From Polyangiaceae bacterium (lineage in GTDB: Bacteria > Myxococcota_A > Polyangia > Polyangiales > Polyangiaceae): a DNA stretch of 64,000 bases. The stretch lies in assembly GCA_020633205.1 (NCBI GenBank), contig JACKEB010000014.1, forward strand, positions 1-64,000, in the 5' to 3' direction. The position numbers were made by a program, and so were the translations under genes. This document shows, piece after piece, positions 33,576 through 41,740 of the stretch (position 1 is the stretch's first letter; every line of letters starts with the position of its first letter). Under the pieces are notes generated by a model. It had not been told where the DNA came from, ran no database searches, and worked only from the letters and a program-made list of their open reading frames with translations.

Positions 33576-34915
33576 AAGCGTCTGACCGCCAGCCGTCTCT
33601 TCTTGCCGCGCGGCAAGGAAAGCAGAGCGGCGAAGCACCACTGGCGGACCGCATGCGGCCCCGCAGCCTCACGGAGGTCGTTGGTCAGCAACAGCTGATC
33701 GGCGAGGGCAAGCTACTTGCGCGGGCGATACGTGACGACCGCCTGCCGTCGATGATCCTCTGGGGCCCGCCGGGGTCCGGCAAGACCACGCTGGCCCATG
33801 TGATCAGCGAAGTCACTCGCTCGGAGTTCGTTCCGTTCAGCGCGGTGCTCGGCGGCGTGGCAGAGCTCCGTACCATCATCAAGGAAGCGCGGGAGCGCCG
33901 GGACTATCAAGGCAAGAGCACGATCTTGTTCGTCGATGAGATCCATCGCTTCAACAAGAGCCAGCAAGACGCCTTCCTGCCTCACGTCGAGAACGGCACC
34001 ATTCGCCTGATCGGCGCCACGACAGAGAACCCGTCGTTTGCCGTGAATGCCGCGGTGCTCAGTCGTTGTCGTGTGTTCCGCCTGGAGCAGCTATCGAGCG
34101 CCGACATTGTAAGCCTGCTCGAGCGCGCGCTCACCGACGAGGTGCGCGGCTTGGCGACCATGGCGTTACCCCCCAGTGCACCGCGGGAGGTGCTGGAGAC
34201 GATCGCCGTCGCGGCTCAAGGCGACGCCAGACGCGCTCTGGGATTGTTGGAGACGGCTGCGTCGCTGCGGGAGCCGAACCAGCCAGCCATCGACTCGGAT
34301 CTGGTGGAGCAGGCGATCGGCGGACCGACGCTGCTCTACGACAAGAGCGGCGAAGAGCACTACAACGTGGTGAGCGCGCTCATCAAGTCCATGCGCGGCT
34401 CCGACCCCGATGCGTCGATCTACTGGCTGATGCGCATGCTCGAAGCGGGCGACGATCCGCTGTTCGTGTTGCGCCGCTTGATCATCTTCGCGAGTGAAGA
34501 TGTTGGGAACGCAGATCCGCGAGCGCTGATGGTCGCGGTCAACGCGGATCAAGCCTTTCGCCGTATGGGGATGCCGGAAGGGCTATACCCCATCGCCCAC
34601 GCGTGCTTGTACCTCGCCAGCTGCCCCAAATCGAACTCGGTGGGCCGCGCGTTTTCCGCCGCGCGTGAGGCGATCAAGCGACACGGCGCGTTGCCCGTAC
34701 CGATGTCACTGCGCAACGCCTCCACCAAGCTGATGAAGCAGGAAGGCTACGGCGCGGGCTACCAGTACCCCCATGACCACGCCGGAGGCTGGGTCGATGC
34801 GGATTACCTCCCGGAAACAATTTCGGGTGCCAGGTTCTACGAGCCGAGCGATCAAGGCCTGGAAAAGGCGATTGGCGAGCGCCTCGAGCGGCTTCGCAGC
34901 GCAAAGAACAAGTGA
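33572..34915 (+). CDS. rarA: RarA/MgsA replication-associated recombination AAA+ ATPase
   Basis: 447 residues. Acts at stalled replication forks with SSB. LADRMRPRSLTEVVGQQQL, Walker A GPPGSGKTT, Walker B ILFVDEIHRFNKSQQDA, sensor 1 IGATTENPSF and the C-terminal tetramerisation region (GEEHYNVVSALIKSMRGSDP, ASEDVGNADP, HDHAGGWV-type end) are all present and the length is normal. Translationally coupled to yggS. It ends base-to-base against the convergent small membrane gene. Confidence 0.95.
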   Translation: MKASDRQPSLLAARQGKQSGEAPLADRMRPRSLTEVVGQQQLIGEGKLLARAIRDDRLPSMILWGPPGSGKTTLAHVISEVTRSEFVPFSAVLGGVAELRTIIKEARERRDYQGKSTILFVDEIHRFNKSQQDAFLPHVENGTIRLIGATTENPSFAVNAAVLSRCRVFRLEQLSSADIVSLLERALTDEVRGLATMALPPSAPREVLETIAVAAQGDARRALGLLETAASLREPNQPAIDSDLVEQAIGGPTLLYDKSGEEHYNVVSALIKSMRGSDPDASIYWLMRMLEAGDDPLFVLRRLIIFASEDVGNADPRALMVAVNADQAFRRMGMPEGLYPIAHACLYLASCPKSNSVGRAFSAAREAIKRHGALPVPMSLRNASTKLMKQEGYGAGYQYPHDHAGGWVDADYLPETISGARFYEPSDQGLEKAIGERLERLRSAKNK

Positions 34916-35182
34916 CTACTTCTTCAGCTCGGTGTTGCCTTCCAGCTTGAGCTGCTTGCCGCCGCCGTTCAGCTGTAGGTATGCGCCGCCCGCCGTGCCT
35001 TCGAGGCGGCCGACTTCCTTCTCGCTTGGATCGACGATGATGACTCGCCGCGCGTACATCGTCTCCACGTGAGAGGTGACGCCGTTGCAGCCCGCGAAAA
35101 GGGCGAGCACGCCAACGATCAGCAGTTTGAGACGGAAGTTCGAGCGCTCCAGCTTTTCGATGCGCGATTCGAGGGAGTCCAT
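34916..35182 (-). CDS. Small membrane-anchored protein with coiled-coil N-terminus
   Basis: 88 residues: a charged coiled-coil start (SLESRIEKLERSNFRLK), a hydrophobic segment (LLIVGVLALFAGCNGV, about 20-35), and a compact beta-rich C-terminus (RRVIIVDPSEKEVGRLEG, GGAYLQLNGGGKQL). The LFAGC could be read as a lipobox, but the charged N-terminus is long for that. Not recognised beyond this architecture. It lies immediately against rarA and is probably its own unit. Confidence 0.7.
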   Translation of the reverse strand: MDSLESRIEKLERSNFRLKLLIVGVLALFAGCNGVTSHVETMYARRVIIVDPSEKEVGRLEGTAGGAYLQLNGGGKQLKLEGNTELKK

Positions 35183-35234
35183 CGCGTCAGAATACCGCCT
35201 GAGCGTGGATCCCCGAAGCGTCGTCTAGGCGGCT

Positions 35235-35268
35235 GGAGTTCTGGTAAGCGCGGAGTTCTGGCAAGCGC
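35235..35268. repeat. 17-bp tandem duplication in an intergenic region
   Basis: GGAGTTCTGGTAAGCGC at 35235-35251 is followed directly by a copy differing by one base (T to C) at 35252-35268. It lies in the 128-bp gap between the epimerase stop and the small membrane gene. Confidence 0.8.
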
Positions 35269-35310
35269 GGTGTGCCGGCGTGCGTTGAGCGCGGCTGAGG
35301 TTGCCGTGCT

Positions 35311-36300
35311 TCAGTTTGCGGCGTAGCGCTGCTTGAAGTCTTCGAGCGTGTCCTGCAGGCCCGCCTCGAAGTCGATGCATGGTGCGTAGCCGAGCGCGCT
35401 ACGAGTGCGGTCGATGTCCGCGCAGGAGTGGGCAACATCGCCAGCTCGCAGTTCCGCAAATGCGGGTTTGACGTCCACATCCAGGGTGCGGCACATCGCA
35501 GCGAGCAAGTCGAGCAAGCTCGTCTGATGCCCCAAGCCGACGTTGAAGACGTCACCCATGAAAGCCGCATCATGCGTTGCCGCGAGGAAATTAGCTAGGA
35601 CGACATTGTCAACGTGGGTGAAGTCTCGGGTTTGAGAGCCGTCTCCGAAAATGGTCGGCTGCTTGCTCGAGATGAGCGCCTTGGCGAACGCGCTGATAAC
35701 CGCCGCATAGGCTGAGTTCGGGTTCTGGCGGGGACCGTACACGTTGAAGTAGCGCAGGTTCACGCTAGAGAGCCCACTCACGCGGCCCCAGGCTTGGCTC
35801 TGGAGCTCAGCGGCGACTTTGCTGGCAGCGTACGGCGACCAGCAATCCGGCGCGTCGGTCTCCTTGCTCGGGAGGCTAGGTGTCTGACCATAGGCTGCGG
35901 CGCTCGACGCCAGCACGACACGCTTGGCCTTGGCGCGGCCAGCGCTCTCGAGCACATGCTGGCAGCCTAGATTGTTGATGCTGTAACAGCGCGCGGGCTG
36001 CTCCACGCTCTCCGGGACGGAGACCATCGCTGCCTCGTGAAACACGTAGTCAACGTCTACAGATGCTCGCTCCACCAGCGTCGCGTCCTCGACGGAACCC
36101 TCGAAGAACTCGTAGTCGATGCCTTCCAGGTTCTCCAGGAAGCCGCCTGACAAGTCATCCAAGATACGCACGCTTGCTCCGAGCGAACTCGCGCGCCGCG
36201 CAAGGTGAGAGCCGATGAAGCCAGCTCCTCCGGTGATGAGCACGCGTGCGCCGCGCAGTTTTTCGAATGCTGGGAAGTGGGGCAGGCTCTGGGATTCCAT
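35311..36300 (-). CDS. NAD-dependent UDP-sugar 4-epimerase/dehydratase family protein
   Basis: 329 residues of extended short-chain dehydrogenase. The Rossmann motif GGAGFIGSHLAR binds NAD, and the catalytic Ser and YAASK motif (LASSAAAYGQ, PYAASKVAAE) are intact. LRYFNVYGPRQNP and DGSQTRDFTHVDNVV resemble the WbpP/WbgU type of UDP-N-acetylglucosamine 4-epimerase more than GalE. A role in surface polysaccharide synthesis is inferred, possibly with the glycosyltransferase at 31.6 kb. Substrate is not determinable from this. ATG start at 36300. Confidence 0.88.
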   Translation of the reverse strand: MESQSLPHFPAFEKLRGARVLITGGAGFIGSHLARRASSLGASVRILDDLSGGFLENLEGIDYEFFEGSVEDATLVERASVDVDYVFHEAAMVSVPESVEQPARCYSINNLGCQHVLESAGRAKAKRVVLASSAAAYGQTPSLPSKETDAPDCWSPYAASKVAAELQSQAWGRVSGLSSVNLRYFNVYGPRQNPNSAYAAVISAFAKALISSKQPTIFGDGSQTRDFTHVDNVVLANFLAATHDAAFMGDVFNVGLGHQTSLLDLLAAMCRTLDVDVKPAFAELRAGDVAHSCADIDRTRSALGYAPCIDFEAGLQDTLEDFKQRYAAN

Positions 36301-36382
36301 GCTTGGTTCCGCGGGGCAATGTCTCTGGTGCGCGGTGGATGGTGGGCGCTTTGGCGCGGGTTCGGGTTTGCTCGCCCTGGAT

Positions 36383-36907
36383 TCAGGGGTTCGTGACCTC
36401 GCCGATGAACGGCAGGTTGCGGTACTTTTGCGCCCAGTCTAGGCCGTACCCGATGACGAAGCGGTCTTCGATGGTGAAGCCCAGGTAGTCGATTGCGACC
36501 TTCTTCTTTTCTCGCGCCGGCTTGTGGAGCAAGGAACAGATGCGCACGCTGGCAGGGCTGCGAGTCTGAATCTGCTGCAGCAGGTAGTGCAGCGTGAGGC
36601 CGGTATCCACGATGTCCTCGACGATGAGCACGTCCTCGCCCGCCAGGGGCGTGCTCACGTCTTGAGTGATCTGCACCACGCCGGAGCTCTTGGTGTCTTC
36701 TCCGTAGCTGGAGAGGCCCATGAACTCGATGCGCAAGGGAATGTCGATGGCGCGAGCGAGATCCGCCGCGAACACGAAGCTGCCCTTTAGAATGCATAGC
36801 AGCACCAGGTTGCGCTTCTGGTAGTCGCGGCTGATCTCCGCGCCCAGCTCTTTGACGCGGGCGTGGATTTGCTCGGCGGTGAAGATGGTCTCGATGCCGT
36901 CGGTCAT
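36383..36907 (-). CDS. hpt: Hypoxanthine phosphoribosyltransferase
   Basis: 174 residues; salvages hypoxanthine (and guanine) to IMP/GMP with PRPP. LCILKGSFVFAADLAR, MGLSSYG, the PRPP motif VLIVEDIVDTGLTL, and the C-terminal base-binding region YGLDWAQKYRNLPFIG are all typical and the length is normal. It lies between comEC and the epimerase on the same strand, with gaps of 57 and 82 bp. Confidence 0.95.
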   Translation of the reverse strand: MTDGIETIFTAEQIHARVKELGAEISRDYQKRNLVLLCILKGSFVFAADLARAIDIPLRIEFMGLSSYGEDTKSSGVVQITQDVSTPLAGEDVLIVEDIVDTGLTLHYLLQQIQTRSPASVRICSLLHKPAREKKKVAIDYLGFTIEDRFVIGYGLDWAQKYRNLPFIGEVTNP

Positions 36908-36964
36908 GTGCCTGAGCTACCGAGCGTGTGAGCTGCCGTCAAACCCGGGGTGAGGTGGACCTGG

Positions 36965-39469
36965 CTATGGCGTCGCTTTGGCTGCGAAGGGCGGCTGCGC
37001 CGGTAGTTCTCTCCCCCGATCCCCCCAGGCGAAGCCACCGTAGTAGAGCGTCCCGTTGACCAAATTCAGCTCCAAGCTCCCGGCGTCGTCGATGCGCCAA
37101 ATCTCGGCGCCGCTGGCTTGGATCCGTTCCAGCGCCTCTTGGTGTGGGTGACCGAAGCCGTTGCGTACCCCGCATGAGATCCCGACAAGCGCGGGAGCGA
37201 CGTGCTGCAGCAGCTCTGCGCTGCTCGAAGTGCGGCTGCCGTGGTGCCCAGCCTTCAGCCAGTCCGCCTGGAGGTCGCCGCCGTGTTGCTCGAGGAGCTG
37301 CGCTTCTTGGGCCGCCTCTGCGTCACCCGTGAACAGAAAGCGGCGTTTGCCGACGCTCAGGCGGAGCACGATGGAGTTGTCGTTTGCGTCGAGCTCCGGG
37401 GAGCCGGGACAGGGACCCAAGACTTCCAGCAAGTAGCCGCGATCGGGGTGCCCTCCAGCGGGGTAGCGTGCGCATAGTTCCTCCGCGTGACGGACCCGCG
37501 GGCCGCTGCGTAGCAAGCGTTCGTAGGTCTTGCCGCCGGGAAACGAACTGTCCCAAATCTCGGCGACTTGAGCTTCTTGGAGCACGCTGGGCAAGCCTCC
37601 GTAGTGGTCGGGATGTGGGTGCGTGATGAGCACCACGTCCACGCGGCGTCGCCGCCGGGCTCGGAGCACTGGCAAGATCACGCGCCGACCAGGGTCGAAT
37701 CCGGCCTCTGGCTGAGCTGAACCACCGCCATCGATCAGCATGAGCTTGCCATCAGGCAGATCGACCAGTGCGCTGTCGCCCTGGCCCACATCGAGCTGGG
37801 CGATGCGTAGCTCGCCGCGAGGACGGGACTGATAGCGAGCCAGTGCTTCCGCACCCACGCTGCCCAGCACCAGTGCAGCTACCCAAAGCCAGGTCGCGCG
37901 CCAGCGCCTCCGCCACGCGGCGAGCAACGCGCCGAGCCCGGTGCAGCCCAACACCCAGAGGTGCGCTGCGGTGGGCGGCGGAACCGCGAAGGCCATGCTA
38001 CGAGCCGCGGCGCTCCAGTGGGCCACTTGGCGCACCACGAGCAGCGCGCCACCCGCTGCCTTCGCCATGCCTTGCTCCAGCACCGGAACTGGTGCCGCGA
38101 GGATATGAGCCAGGCAAAGGGGTAAGGCGATGATCTCACCCAGCGGGGCCGCGACCACATTTGCCAGGATCCCCGCCAGCGTCAGATCCGGGCTCAGCAC
38201 CGCCAAGAGCGGCGCGCAGGGCAACATCGAGCCGACCGTGGCCATGATCGAAGCCGCCAAATAGCCGATGACCTTGCTCTTCTTGGTGATGCTCCAGGTC
38301 TCTGCCCAGGCCAGCGCCGGGGAACCAATGCAGACCAAGCCGACAGTCGCCGCAGCGGAGAGCAAGAACGACACGTCGTAGCAGACCAGCGGATCGACCA
38401 GCGCGCCCGCTACGAAAGACCAGCCGAGGCTACGCGCTGGCCCCGCACGTCGCTCCAGGGCGCGCGCCGCGAACACCGCACACAGCATGAAGGCGGCGCG
38501 CCAGGCAGATCCGCTGCCACCGGCGTAATCGGCGTAGGCAAGCGCCAGCGGGCAACCAATCAGCGCGGCGATGCGACCACAATGATACCGTGAGGAAATG
38601 AACGTAAGCCGGGTGAGCAGCGCCTGTAGCGCCGTCACCAAGCTCACCACCGCGAACACCAAGTGCGTGCCGCTGACGGCGAGCAGATGCGATAGGCCAC
38701 TCTTGCGAAACGCACTGTCGTCCTCGGCGTCCAAGTCGTTTTCACCCAACACCAAGGCGCGAGCCATCGGCGCCGCGAGAGGATCGAAGGTCTGGGTGAT
38801 GCGCCGTCGCGCGTAGCCGCGCGCGCCGTCGATGCGGTGTCCAATGCCGCGGCCAGGTCGCTCGATTTCGAGAGACAGTACGGAGCCGCTCAGCGTCACT
38901 CCGCCTCGGGCGGCGCCTGGACGCGGATCCGGCAGCTCGAGGTTCCTCAAGATCTGCACTGGCGAGAGCTGACTCACGACGTGGATCTGGTCGCCGCGGC
39001 CGAGGCTGTCTGGCCCGCCGTATAGCCGCACCACCTGTGTGCGGGGCAGCTGCCTCGCGTCGCACTCGAGCTCGAGTCGTGCAGTGACTCCCAGGCGATC
39101 ACCGCGCAGCACTGGAGACGCGATGACCTCGCCGTGGCCGATACAGCGTGACCCTGGCACCACCCAGGCGCGCGCCTCGTGCCACGCGCGATCGTAGTCG
39201 CCCAGCGTGAGCGATGCGCGAGCGGCCCCCAGCAGTACAAATGGGACCACTAGTGCGCGAGTCGGCCAACGGGTGTGACGCCAGGTGAGCAAGAGCAAGC
39301 TCAACACGGCGACGATGAGCCACCTCGGGTGAGTCACCGCAACGCCGCCCAGCGCGAGCGCGCCTCCCAGCATCAGCACCGGGTCGACGCGTTTATTTCC
39401 TTGAGGATTTGTTTTCGATGCGCTTGGAGCCTGTTGCAGCTCTAACTCACTGCGGCTCCCAGGAGTCAT
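36965..39469 (-). CDS. comEC: ComEC/Rec2 DNA-uptake channel with C-terminal metallo-beta-lactamase domain
   Basis: About 834 residues from ATG 39469; the frame stays open to a TTG at 39550 and the start is uncertain. An N-terminal soluble segment (OB-like) is followed by the Competence membrane domain (GLSHLLAVSGTHLVFAV; several helices over about 220-540) and a periplasmic metallo-hydrolase-like domain with VDVGQGDSALVDLPDG and the metal motif THPHPDHYGG intact. In competent bacteria ComEC carries single-stranded DNA across the inner membrane. No other competence genes are in this window. Confidence 0.92.
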   Translation of the reverse strand: MTPGSRSELELQQAPSASKTNPQGNKRVDPVLMLGGALALGGVAVTHPRWLIVAVLSLLLLTWRHTRWPTRALVVPFVLLGAARASLTLGDYDRAWHEARAWVVPGSRCIGHGEVIASPVLRGDRLGVTARLELECDARQLPRTQVVRLYGGPDSLGRGDQIHVVSQLSPVQILRNLELPDPRPGAARGGVTLSGSVLSLEIERPGRGIGHRIDGARGYARRRITQTFDPLAAPMARALVLGENDLDAEDDSAFRKSGLSHLLAVSGTHLVFAVVSLVTALQALLTRLTFISSRYHCGRIAALIGCPLALAYADYAGGSGSAWRAAFMLCAVFAARALERRAGPARSLGWSFVAGALVDPLVCYDVSFLLSAAATVGLVCIGSPALAWAETWSITKKSKVIGYLAASIMATVGSMLPCAPLLAVLSPDLTLAGILANVVAAPLGEIIALPLCLAHILAAPVPVLEQGMAKAAGGALLVVRQVAHWSAAARSMAFAVPPPTAAHLWVLGCTGLGALLAAWRRRWRATWLWVAALVLGSVGAEALARYQSRPRGELRIAQLDVGQGDSALVDLPDGKLMLIDGGGSAQPEAGFDPGRRVILPVLRARRRRRVDVVLITHPHPDHYGGLPSVLQEAQVAEIWDSSFPGGKTYERLLRSGPRVRHAEELCARYPAGGHPDRGYLLEVLGPCPGSPELDANDNSIVLRLSVGKRRFLFTGDAEAAQEAQLLEQHGGDLQADWLKAGHHGSRTSSSAELLQHVAPALVGISCGVRNGFGHPHQEALERIQASGAEIWRIDDAGSLELNLVNGTLYYGGFAWGDRGRELPAQPPFAAKATP

Positions 39470-39636
39470 GGGTAGCAAGCTGCAAGATCGAGGCCGCTCG
39501 AGGATCACCCCGAGGAGCCGTTTGCCGCTGCTTCGAGGGGTGGCGGCCAACGGCGACTGGCGACACCCGCTAGCTGCTATGCTCGAGCGCGTGTTGGGGA
39601 ATTGGGGGTGACGACCAAGCCAAGCTGCCCTTCAGC

Positions 39637-39846
39637 GTGCGCAGCTATCGAGTGCGCTTGGGGGAAACCCGCGGGGGCACGACGATTCACTACTTCGAGC
39701 GGGTGAGTCGGGTGTTCGTGATCTTGCCCATCGACTCGGGCAGCCACGCGCTGTGCACGGGGTACTTGGAGTACGACGTGCAAATGCACGACGGCGAGCT
39801 CCAGAAGGTGCTCGCCGTCTGCCAGTCGCTCGCGCCGCTGCGCTGA
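39637..39846 (+). CDS. Small hypothetical protein, possibly 5'-frameshifted
   Basis: 69 residues from GTG 39637 (RSYRVRLGETRGGTTIHYF onward), not recognised, with good GC third-position bias. The frame is open upstream to 39574 but has no start codon there. An ATG at 39579 in the neighbouring frame gives MLERVLGNWG then TGA; removing one G from the run at 39604-39608 would fuse it to the downstream frame as GNWGDDQAKLPFS. So the intact gene may begin at 39579. It abuts the convergent lipoprotein stop at 39847. Confidence 0.5.
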   Translation: MRSYRVRLGETRGGTTIHYFERVSRVFVILPIDSGSHALCTGYLEYDVQMHDGELQKVLAVCQSLAPLR

Positions 39847-41007
39847 CTACTGCCCTAGCTGGTCGACGTAGTAGCAGTTGGAGTAGTCGGAGCCTTCGAG
39901 CACCGGATTAGAGCCGATGCAGCCGAGACCACGATAGCCCACGTCGCGGTCTCCGGAGATGAACACCGTGGTGTGGTAGAGCGGCAGTAGGTCCCAACCG
40001 GCCCAGCTGAGTTCCGCTGCGGCAGGCTCCCCATCGTCGACCGTTAGATACTCGAGGTGGTTCTCAGAGCTGATGAACGAATTGCTCGGGTCACCAAAGG
40101 TGTAGTCACCGAGACCCTGGGGCGGACCGTCCGCAACATGTGCGGCGACCCTGATGTTATCCGCGCGGAAAGTGGCGTTCTGAATGCGGATCTGGCTGCC
40201 GCCGAAGCCTGGGTCGATCGGATCCGGGTCGACCTCAGGGATGACCCACATCTGGTCCGCCTCGTGGGAGTAAGGCACGCTGAGGAACGTGAAGTAGTGC
40301 CCGTCCCCGGTGGTGTTGATCGCCGGACCGCCCGCGGCGCAGCTGCCCGTCGCCTTGGTGAAGTAGAGCGGCTTCTGCTTCAGCGGCAAGTAGCGCGAGA
40401 GCTTGTCCAGGCCTTCAAACTGTTCTGGCTGATAGCCATTGGCCTCCATCAAGCCAACGGGTTCCCACGCAGGCTGCTCCCCACTGTCGTCCTGGTAGGC
40501 GACGCAGAAGTCACCCGTGGCTTCCTGACCTTGGACATAGCCGACGCGCACGTAGTACTCGGCCTGCGCGCACTCTGGGGTCGTGGTGTACTCACCGCAG
40601 TTACGCCCCACGCAGTTCCACTCGCCGTTTTCGCAGGTGCATTCCGTAGGGAAACATTCGTCGGCGGGGGTGTCACAGTACTGGTCGTTGTTGCAACCGT
40701 CTTGCTGGCAGCCCGCAGGGTTGGGGGTGAGGCAAGCCGAGCTTCCGCTGCTTCCTCCGCTGCCCGCCGTTCCCGCGTTCCCACTGGAGCCGGCACTGCC
40801 GCTGGAGCCGCCATTGCCAGCATTGCCACTCGAACCAGCATTGCCGCTCGAGCCGCCATTGCTCCCGCCCACTCCAGCGCTGCCACCAGAGTCAGCCCCA
40901 ACCGGTTCGAGCGTTGATTTACCGCACGCCAAAAGCAGTGCTGCAGAGCTCAAAGCGAGCAGAGGAGCCGTAAGCTTGAGAGGTCTCTTGAAGTAAGTCG
41001 TCGTCAT
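39847..41007 (-). CDS. Cys-rich lipoprotein with Gly/Ser/Asn/Ala linker
   Basis: 386 residues from ATG 41007 (AGGGG just upstream). The signal ends in the lipobox LLAC. A low-complexity linker of GSSGNAG-type repeats (about residues 40-85) leads to a Cys-rich segment (CQQDGCNNDQYCDTPADEC) and a long beta-rich domain rich in aromatic residues. The linker likely spans the outer-membrane surface. No known catalytic motif. Such lipoproteins are abundant in Polyangiales genomes and mostly uncharacterised. Confidence 0.8.
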   Translation of the reverse strand: MTTTYFKRPLKLTAPLLALSSAALLLACGKSTLEPVGADSGGSAGVGGSNGGSSGNAGSSGNAGNGGSSGSAGSSGNAGTAGSGGSSGSSACLTPNPAGCQQDGCNNDQYCDTPADECFPTECTCENGEWNCVGRNCGEYTTTPECAQAEYYVRVGYVQGQEATGDFCVAYQDDSGEQPAWEPVGLMEANGYQPEQFEGLDKLSRYLPLKQKPLYFTKATGSCAAGGPAINTTGDGHYFTFLSVPYSHEADQMWVIPEVDPDPIDPGFGGSQIRIQNATFRADNIRVAAHVADGPPQGLGDYTFGDPSNSFISSENHLEYLTVDDGEPAAAELSWAGWDLLPLYHTTVFISGDRDVGYRGLGCIGSNPVLEGSDYSNCYYVDQLGQ

Positions 41008-41052
41008 ACCCCTGAATGGCCGCCGGGCGCCGAGACGGCTCACCAGCGATCG

Positions 41053-41583
41053 CTACTTGCAGACCTTCGCGACGAAGCTGCCGGTCATCTTGTCGTTGGC
41101 GGTCATCACACCGCTGACCGTGCCCACCCAGACGTCATCGTTCATCTCGCTGAACTTCACTTCCAGCTTGGAACTCGAGTTGCCGCTGTTGGTGGTGCGT
41201 CCGTTCAGCGGATAGTAGATGGTGTAGCCAGGTGTGATCGCTTCAGTCGTCCCGGGATTGTCCCACACCCGAAGCTCCACGGCGAAGCCTGACCCCATGT
41301 CCCCCCCAAACTTGTAGGGCAGCTTGTCGCAGCTGGCTGCGGCCTTCGCGTCGACAAATGCGAGCACATTGGTGCCTGGAAACGCGAATGCCTGGGTACC
41401 GCTGATCTTGATTGGTTCCTTGCTGGCAAACGGGGCGACGACCTCGAGACTGACGTTTGGGCCGGCGGCGGCGGGCGGCTGGCTGGCTGCAGCTTTGGTC
41501 TCCGAGCCGGCGGGCTCACCCTCGGGCTTGTTGCATGCGACGACGCAGCATGCTGCGATCAGTAATGTGTTGAGCTTTTTCAT
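41053..41583 (-). CDS. Small secreted lipoprotein, function unknown
   Basis: 176 residues with a lipoprotein signal (LLIAACCVVAC lipobox), a short Ala/Ser/Pro linker and a single domain of about 125 residues ending in VAKVCK. Two Cys (in ASCDKLPYKF and the last residues) may form a disulfide. Its start faces a cluster of inverted repeats and the divergent regulator gene, which may control it. It precedes the Cys-rich lipoprotein on the same strand. Confidence 0.75.
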   Translation of the reverse strand: MKKLNTLLIAACCVVACNKPEGEPAGSETKAAASQPPAAAGPNVSLEVVAPFASKEPIKISGTQAFAFPGTNVLAFVDAKAAASCDKLPYKFGGDMGSGFAVELRVWDNPGTTEAITPGYTIYYPLNGRTTNSGNSSSKLEVKFSEMNDDVWVGTVSGVMTANDKMTGSFVAKVCK

Positions 41584-41604
41584 CCTCTTCTCCCGAATGC
41601 TCCA

Positions 41605-41691
41605 ATTCGCGCCTCGGAGGCGCGAATCAGCGAAAAGTCGCGCTCCAAGGCGCGAACACCGATGGCTGCCGGTTCGCCCAGGCGGCGCGAA
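41605..41691. promoter_or_regulatory. Three operator-like TTCGCGCC/GGCGCGAA inverted repeats
   Basis: Site 1 (41605-41627) has perfect 11-bp arms ATTCGCGCCTC and GAGGCGCGAAT around one G. Sites 2 (41637-41656) and 3 (41673-41691) are imperfect copies. The right half GGCGCGAA is exact in all three (41619, 41649 and 41684), spaced 30 and 35 bp. They lie between a lipoprotein gene and a divergent winged-helix regulator, so autoregulation or control of both genes is plausible. Confidence 0.65.
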
Positions 41692-41740
41692 CTCGGCCGC
41701 GAAACGCTAGCTTCGGAGGTGCCCGAAGACTCGTCGCAAC

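Noticed and set aside
32115..33641. 508-residue minus-strand open frame opposite the glycosyltransferase and YggS genes
   Set aside because: It is the antisense of well-recognised conserved genes; its product is His/Arg/Ala-rich and matches no family.
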